This document shows, one piece after another, positions 59,411 through 64,000 of a DNA stretch of 64,000 nt (positions are counted from its first letter, which is position 1; each line of letters begins with the position of its first letter). The position numbers were made by a program, and so were the translations under genes. Under the pieces are notes generated by a model that saw nothing but the letters and a program-made list of their open reading frames with translations, did not search any database and was not told the origin of the DNA. The stretch comes from Knoxdaviesia capensis. Lineage: Eukaryota > Ascomycota > Sordariomycetes > Microascales > Gondwanamycetaceae. Where the stretch lies: contig LNGK01000005.1 in the NCBI GenBank assembly GCA_001510575.1, positions 3,929,795 through 3,993,794 on the forward strand, in the 5' to 3' direction.

Positions 59411-61050
59411 TTACATGACGAACATCAGATCGGTGTCTAAGAGATTTAGAAATAAAGGTCAGATTTGCGCGAACTCCATAAAACAGAAAAAAAAAAAAAA
59501 GGAAGAGACACAATCTAGACTTACCGATCGGGTGACTGGACGAGAGCTGCGGCTTCTGGGTGTACTTGGACTCCAGAAGATCGCGGATGCTGTTGAGGAG
59601 CTCCTTGTAGCTCTGCTCGGGGTCTTTCGTCAACGCTTCCTTGAACGCCCACGACATGGCGCCCGTGGCCTGAGAGTTGATCGTGGCGTCGGCCCTACGC
59701 CAGCGGAAAAAAAAGAAAAAAAGAGGACATTGTCAGTTACTCAAGCCATCCATGCAAAAAACCATCCAGCACCACCGGGAAGAAGCGGCAGAACATCAAA
59801 GCACGGACGAAAAATCACAAGCGGGCACACATACGAGGTCTGGTCGTCCTTGCTGCCGGACCACATGATAACGTCGGCGGGCGAGGTCTTGGTCTCGATG
59901 GTCTTCTTATAGCCGCTGTTGGACGAGCCGGCGCCCTTGGCAAAGTTGAAGATGGCGGCCGCGGCGCCCATGTAGTCGTCGCGCAGGAACGCCATGCCGG
60001 CCGACAGCAGGCCCTGGGCGGCCTCCTTGGCCAGGTCGGGCTCCTTGAGCACGCCCTTGGTCGAGTAGATGTACGGCAGGTCCATGACCGAGCCCGAGTG
60101 GCACGAGTCGAAAATCGCCGTCAGCCGCACGCCGGGCAGCAGCGGCTTCACCAGCAGCGTGTGGATGTCGTCGTCGGTGATGTGGCCGTTGCTCTCGTGG
60201 TCGACCGGGTAGATCACTTCGTCTGAGCCGTCGTCTTCGTCGCCGTCGAGGTCCTCCGTCTGTCCACCGTGGCCTGTATATATGATAGCAGCGCATATTA
60301 GCAAGGTGTTCCCCCTCCCCTCGGAGATTTACAACTCTGATAGAGCAAGCGGAAAGGAGCGTACCGGAGTAGTGGAAGAACAGCGAGTCGTTGGGCTGGG
60401 CACCCTCAACAAGCCACTGCATGCCACGGATGATGTTTGCGCGCGTGGGCATGCTGACAGGGTTCGTCTGGTCGTCGGTGAGCACGACCATGTCCTCGCG
60501 CTTGTAGCCGTGCTTGGTGGTCAGGAACTCGATCAGGTTCTGCACATCGTTGATGCAGCCGCTCAGCGGCGCCGATCCGCCGAAGTAGTTGATGCCGACC
60601 AGCATGGCCTTGCGACGGCCGGAACAGTTGGAGTACTGGAACGAGTAGCCCTCGGGTGCGCCGTGGCCGAACGCCTGCGCATCGGTCGGCGGCGCAACGT
60701 GGTGGCCGGAACGCGCGTCTGTTGTATGGGGAACATCAGGTGTGCCGCACCATGTTAGCCAAGCCGGAGATCACCGGATAAACAGCACAGCTTCCCACGG
60801 GCGCCGGATCGGACTTACGATGACCTCCGCCACCACCGTAGTTGCGCGGCACTCCGAACTCGTCCAGCCACTCCGGCGGCGGCTCGTGCGGGGGCGCATA
60901 CACCTGCTGGGAGGCATAATGGTTTTGCGGAGGAGGAGGGGCTCCGTAGCCGCCGCCGCCGCCGCCATAGCCACCGCCGTAGCCCTGGTCGGGAGGGGGG
61001 TAGCCGCCGTAGCCTCCGGGGCCACCGCCGTGTCCTGGATAGCCGTACAT
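59411..61050 (-). CDS. casA: Metacaspase (CasA/Mca1 type), 406 aa
   Basis: Five exons: 61050-60819, 60718-60365, 60273-59835, 59694-59525 and 59436-59411; introns of 100, 91, 140 and 88 bp, all GT-AG. A type I metacaspase, a Ca-dependent cysteine peptidase cleaving after Arg/Lys, linked in fungi to stress responses and ageing-related death. The N-terminal prodomain (1-90) is Gly/Tyr/Pro/Gln-rich, like the prion-like prodomains of fungal metacaspases. The p20-like region starts near RKAMLVGINYFG; the catalytic dyad is His197 (HYSGHGG) and Cys253 (DSCHSG), with DDD at 229-231. The p10-like C-terminus carries DVIMWSGSKDDQTSADA and ends in DTDLMFVM. That end is encoded by a 26-nt last exon; without it the family terminus would be lost. 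Length is standard. Both catalytic residues are intact. Confidence 0.96.
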
Positions 61051-62065
61051 GACTGTTGTGGGATGAGGGGAAAAAGAAAAGAAAAGTAAGGGCTGGGGGG
61101 AGGGAGGAAAGGGGAAGCTGAGATCAGAATGATGTCAGGGAACGAAATCCAGGTCGACAAAGCTGTGTGGGCTGCTGGCAGAAAAAGGACGAAAAATCCA
61201 GGAACGCTGGAATGGGGGGTCGACAGCTTTAGGTGGTCTAGGCGGAGTGATGGAGGGGTCGGGTGGTGGTTACAGGTACAAGAGGCAACCGGAGCTTCCC
61301 CTAGAAGACGGCGTTTTTTAGTGACTCGCCAACCACGAACCTGCTGGACCTGAAAAAAACGCGGGAAATCGAGGGGCAACATGACTGTCCTCCAGGGATT
61401 GGCCCTGACAAATACTTGCCACCACCAGGGTTCAAGTGACGGGCCGGCGCGCGATTATTGCCCGGCCACTGAGATATCCCGTCTGGAGATATCCCGTCGA
61501 CTGGGCTGGTCCTGAGTTGGACTTTATTGCCCCGAAACCCAGTCACTTCAGCCAGAGGTGACGTCTTTGGACTGCTGGAAACAACTCGACGACGAAAACT
61601 CGCGTCTCCCTCCACACCTGACTCTTCCGACTCAACAGAGACAAGCAAGCGGATGGGACCGACTGACTTTGCCTGTATCCACAGCTCAGCAACCCCATCT
61701 GTTGCCGAGACTCGGATATGCGGCACCGGCAGAGGCCTCCAAACACCTGCTGATTGTGCAGCCATTTCCGCAAGATGAAACATACATGTCGGATGTTCAC
61801 TCACTTCCTGCTGAGTCTTTTTCTGTTCCACCTCTTCCGCCCTGATAGGAAAGCGGGGTTGATGGCCCGCACCGCGTAGCCAAGCTGCTGCCACTCCACT
61901 GCATAACATGGTGGTGGCTCACGTGGTGAGAAGATCATACGGATCACTGAAGCCAGCCATACAACATTCAACGCACTCAGGGCACCGATAAAGTGGCTGG
62001 AGTCATGATAATGGTATTCATAATGCTATCTATCCGCTCGCTGTGACATATCCCTTTGGTCCGCG
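61051..62065. other. Intergenic DNA between metacaspase and WW-like genes
   Basis: About 1 kb. The part next to the metacaspase (61051-61130) is purine-rich on +, so CT-rich in the gene's sense, fitting its leader. The stretch 61430-61510 has paired GATATCCCGTC/GAGATATCCCG elements (direct repeat GGAGATATCCCGTC-like at 61471-61483 and 61485-61499). An open frame of about 200 codons on - (61301-61909) has no recognised domain and lacks natural codon bias. Confidence 0.55.
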
Positions 62066-62934
62066 CTATTCATCATCGTACTCGTCGGCGTACTCTTCTT
62101 CGTCCTCTTCCTCTGCCTCAGAAGACGAGGAACTGGACGAGGAACTGTGCTCTTCCTCTTGATGGCGGTATTCCTCCTCGCGATAGTGTTGCTCGCGGGA
62201 CGCGCCCTCGTCATCAGAATCATGGAGAGCCGAAGCAATAGCCGCTCCAGCCGCAACACCCACCAGGGCTCCGGCGCCAGCGGCGAGGACGGCCTTACCC
62301 ATACCTCCCGACTTCTTCTTATGGCCGTCGGATTTCTCACTGTACTCGCCTCCCCCCTGGCCGCCGTAGTACTGCTGCTGGCCGTGGCCGTGGCCGTAGT
62401 CGTAGCCGCCGGCCGGCGCGTACTGGCTGGGATAGCCCGAGTAGCCGCCACCGCCGCCGGAGTGGCCGCCGTACACGTCGCGCGACTGCTCGGTTCCGGG
62501 GCGCTGCCACTGCGGGACTCCCGAGTCCAGGTTCACGTAGAAGTAGCGGCGGTGGCCGTAGTCGTACTGCGCGAGGAAGTTCTGCGGCAGACCCGGGAGG
62601 TGCGCGGGGATCGGCGGCGGCGGCGGCGGGTAGTGCTGCTGCGGCGGCGGAGCACCGTAGGGATCGCGAGACCCGTAGCCGTAATCGCCTTGGGGTGGAT
62701 AGCCCTGAGGAGGGTATTGCTGTTGCGGCGGATATTGGCGCGTTCCATAAGCCACTGCCAACGAGATAAGTAGTTAGTAAAGAATCTTATAATATATAAT
62801 ACACATTCCCAAATCGACAGGAACTTCAATGGTGAGTTTTTTTTAGCTGCCACGAGACGAGATGTGTCCTTACTTTTGTCGTCGTTCTTGTCATCGTCGC
62901 CCAGGGCGGCTGCAATCTTGCTGAAGAGCCCCAT
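62066..62934 (-). CDS. Degenerate-WW plus glycine-zipper protein with acidic tail, 249 aa
   Basis: Two exons: 62934-62874 and 62754-62066; the 119-bp intron has donor GTAAGG, branch ACTAAC and acceptor CAG. Layout: a short N-terminus MGLFSKIAAALGDDDK (20 codons in exon 1); a YPPQ/Pro-rich region (about 28-78); and a WW-like module (about 74-107, YFYVNLDSGVPQWQRP). In that module the second Trp (W103) is present but the first is replaced by Phe (F80). Next is a Gly/Tyr/Gln-rich linker, then an Ala/Gly glycine-zipper segment (AAGAGALVGVAAGAAIASAL) able to insert in or pack against membranes. The C-terminus is a Ser run plus Glu/Asp tract. Similar WW/glycine-zipper proteins are common uncharacterised fungal proteins. 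Function unknown. It is divergent from utp12, with 680 bp between the starts. Confidence 0.8.
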
Positions 62935-63614
62935 ATTTGCTGGTGGTTGACAGGATTCGACGCTTATGGAGTGTGAGGTGGAATAAGGAAAGGTGAAGAC
63001 TTCCAGAGAAGAGAGAAATGACTTTGCCGATTCAGTCCTGGGTTCCTGAACCAAGGAAACGGAAGATAGAGGAAGAAAAAGCCTGGAGAGGTGGGGTAAG
63101 GCAGGCGAAAGGAAATGGATGCAAGAGCGAGGGTTTCTGCAGCTCTTCATGCAGGAGCTGGACTTGGATGCTTGACGTGCGGGATGGAAAGAAAACTGAG
63201 GGCAAAGCGACCACAAGTCACGCCAACGCGCCGGAAGACTCACACTCCGAGCATTCAAAATCAGCTAACTACTACCCGGGGTTTTGTTTCATGACTACTT
63301 TGCAAACCAATACTCTCGAATAAATCACCTGGGGTCATACTGCAGTGGCGTAGCTGGATCTTCTGTAGTTTCTCTGCCCACTGCCGGAGGTCACGATTAA
63401 CCCTAGTGACCCTAATAGGCGGGGCTCTTACCGCCTTCAGTTCTGGGATAATAGTGGAGTTTTCTGCCATTCCAGAATAATACGATAACGATAAGAAAAA
63501 AAAAAATCTATATTCCAGTTCATTTTCTTTTCAATCCACTCCGTTTTCCTTGGTTACCGAGTAAACGACCTCAGCGCAAATATCTAGAGCTGTGGACCAT
63601 ATACGAAGCTCACC
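62935..63614. promoter_or_regulatory. Shared divergent promoter region (WW-like gene / utp12)
   Basis: Only 680 bp separate the two divergent start codons, so both promoters must lie here. Near the WW gene the strand is purine-rich on + (63000-63110), CT-rich in that gene's sense. A poly-A run (63493-63506) and AT-rich DNA lie upstream of utp12. CCCTAGTGACCCTAATAG-type elements occur at 63401-63418. No single TATA box stands out. Confidence 0.55.
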
Positions 63615-64000
63615 ATGGTGAAATCATATCTGTAAGTTGCTCTCAGTTGAGATTTCTACCATCTTGGCCTGTGGTGCTCGCGGGGTTCTCTAACACACCA
63701 GCAGCAAATTTTCGCCGGCGAAGAGCTTTGGCGTTGTCGCCTCGGCCACCTCGAACATCGTCTGGCACACCTCCAACCGATCAAACAGTGGCGCTGGATT
63801 CACGACCGTCGCCGCGAACGAGGAGGTTCTGTGCTGGGATATCAAGAAGGGCGAGCTGATTAGCCGATGGCGCGATGAGCGCTGTTCCTCCCCCGTCACC
63901 TCGATCGCCCAGAGCGCCACCGATCCCGACATCTTCGCTGTCGGCCACCAGGACGGCAGCATTCGGCTGTGGGATAGCAAGATCTCGACGATAATCGTTA
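63615..64000 (+). CDS. utp12: Utp12/Dip2 WD40 component of the U3 snoRNP (5' part, cut by window end)
   Basis: Exon 1 is only 17 nt (63615-63631, MVKSY plus two bases). A 73-bp intron follows (GTAAGT, branch CTAAC, acceptor CAG at 63702-63704), and exon 2 runs off the window from 63705. The spliced start reads MVKSYLKFSPAKSFGVVAS, then NEEVLCWDIKKGELISRWR and DIFAVGHQDGSIRLWDSK. This is the conserved beginning of Utp12/Dip2 (WDR3 in animals) with its first WD repeats. The protein sits in the UtpB subcomplex of the small-subunit processome and is needed for 18S rRNA maturation in the nucleolus. The ATG context is CACCATGG, excellent. Missing the splice would lose the family's N-terminal MVKSYL. 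Only about 104 of the family's usual 900-odd residues are visible. Confidence 0.92.

Noticed and set aside
1..64000. CRISPR arrays, insertion sequences, bacterial operons, phage or viral genes
   Set aside because: The gene structures are eukaryotic with spliceosomal introns; repeats here are microsatellites and dispersed motifs, without CRISPR-like repeat/spacer regularity or element-encoded enzymes.

Overview
The window looks like nuclear DNA of a filamentous ascomycete (Pezizomycotina), most probably Eurotiales-like. Evidence: short introns (73-222 bp) with GTAAGT/GTATGT donors, CTAAC-type branch points and CAG/TAG acceptors. The gene set is also typical: a Rax2 polarity protein, a CasA-type metacaspase with a Pro/Tyr/Gly prodomain, a fungal LCL3 nuclease, Arp2/3 subunit 2, a CYSTM peptide and the Utp12/Dip2 start. 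I found no prokaryotic signature, rRNA, tRNA or intact transposon. The species call is inference.

Layout. 1-128: last codons of an unidentified gene. 129-31891: about 31.8 kb with no recognisable protein gene. It is full of purine/pyrimidine microsatellites, homopolymer runs, a repeated GTACTGTACAGTAC-type palindrome, a recurring G-run plus CGTGT motif and one 73-bp dispersed repeat pair. 31892-33801 (+): two-finger C2H2 transcription factor with a Q/H/S-rich N-terminal region. 35662-39445 (-): Rax2, convergent with the factor. 39446-48311: second gene-poor stretch. 48312-49261 (-): LCL3. 49262-53668: third gene-poor stretch, with a TATA-box/leader-like block near 52.1-52.4 kb and a possible tiny membrane protein. 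53669-54979 (-): ARPC2. 57847-58546 (+): CYSTM protein. 59411-61050 (-): metacaspase. 62066-62934 (-): degenerate-WW/glycine-zipper protein. 63615-64000 (+): start of Utp12/Dip2, cut by the window end.

The genes do not form a biosynthetic or defence cluster. Rax2 and Arp2/3 serve polarised growth and actin. The metacaspase and CYSTM protein belong to families linked to stress. Utp12 is ribosome biogenesis. A notable local feature is that three consecutive genes (57.8-62.9 kb) encode unrelated domains, but each begins with, or carries near the N-terminus, a YPPQG/GYPPP-type low-complexity segment. All exon structures given here were built by hand from splice signals and reading frame; none is backed by transcripts.
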